From contig JANXOQ010000503.1 in assembly GCA_025357775.1 (NCBI GenBank), forward strand, positions 1 to 5,295: 5,295 bases of DNA, read 5' to 3'. A program made the position numbers and the translations under genes. The DNA is from Ferruginibacter sp. (lineage in GTDB: Bacteria; Bacteroidota; Bacteroidia; Chitinophagales; Chitinophagaceae). Below are positions 5,201 through 5,295 of the stretch, in pieces (the stretch's first letter is position 1; the number at the start of each line of letters is the position of its first letter). The notes under the pieces were generated by a model. The model saw only the letters and a program-made list of their open reading frames with translations, made no database searches and was not told the DNA's origin.

Positions 5201-5295
5201 GGGTTTCAGTGCAATTTGCAAGCTCAGTTCCCGGTGGCAAGCTCAATAACAGGGGATAGGTTTGCAGACACGCACTCCGCTACGTTTCATACCGC
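5201..5295 (+). repeat. Non-coding 3' flank of the PIN module with shared tail motif and direct repeat
   Basis: GGGTTTCAGTGCAATTTG (5201-5218) starts directly after the antitoxin stop and resembles GGGTTTTGTGCAAGTTG at 4323-4339 downstream of the HEPN gene. The 9-mer GCAAGCTCA occurs at 5218-5226 and again at 5237-5245, 19 bp apart. I recall sequences like the segment up to 5295 as repetitive intergenic DNA of Bacteroidota, so it probably belongs to a dispersed repeat that continues past the window. No gene is seen here. Confidence 0.5.

Overview
The window looks like chromosomal DNA from an AT-rich member of the Bacteroidota; a Chitinophagales- or Flavobacteriia-like relative is my best guess. 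The reasons are the lack of Shine-Dalgarno sequences before any start codon, short A/T-rich leaders, protein sequences typical of that phylum, and an intergenic hairpin (TTACTTTTTTGC / GCAAAAAAGTAA) that I recall as common between genes in these genomes. The phylum call is an inference from memory, not a search.

Layout. Positions 2274 down to 1 (minus strand) hold the first 758 codons of a large adenine-specific DNA methyltransferase with a probable N-terminal PD-(D/E)XK nuclease motif, so most likely a one-protein type IIG-like restriction-modification enzyme. Its C-terminus lies beyond position 1. A 564-bp divergent intergenic region (2275-2838) follows. It contains a perfect 12-bp hairpin whose loop can pair with a site downstream, then a large concentric foldback (2457-2623) with arms of 43 and 51 nt around a small palindrome. 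On the plus strand come a complete exonuclease III gene (2839-3606) and then two accessory modules. The first is a HEPN-type putative RNase (3674-4306) framed by a 12-bp perfect inverted repeat. The second is a PIN-domain ribonuclease toxin (4579-5040) overlapping by 14 bp a 57-codon gene (5027-5200) that is probably its antitoxin. The 3' flanks of the two modules share a GGGTTT-n(2-3)-TGCAA-n-TTG motif, and the spacer between them contains an imperfect 32-nt direct repeat and a stem-loop.

Functional reading. Xth is a housekeeping DNA-repair enzyme. The surrounding genes are of defence type: restriction-modification, a HEPN RNase and a PIN toxin-antitoxin pair. The shared flanking motifs suggest the two small toxin modules could have arrived as discrete cassette-like units downstream of xth. 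No integrase, transposase, CRISPR array, tRNA or rRNA is visible, so how such units would move is unknown.
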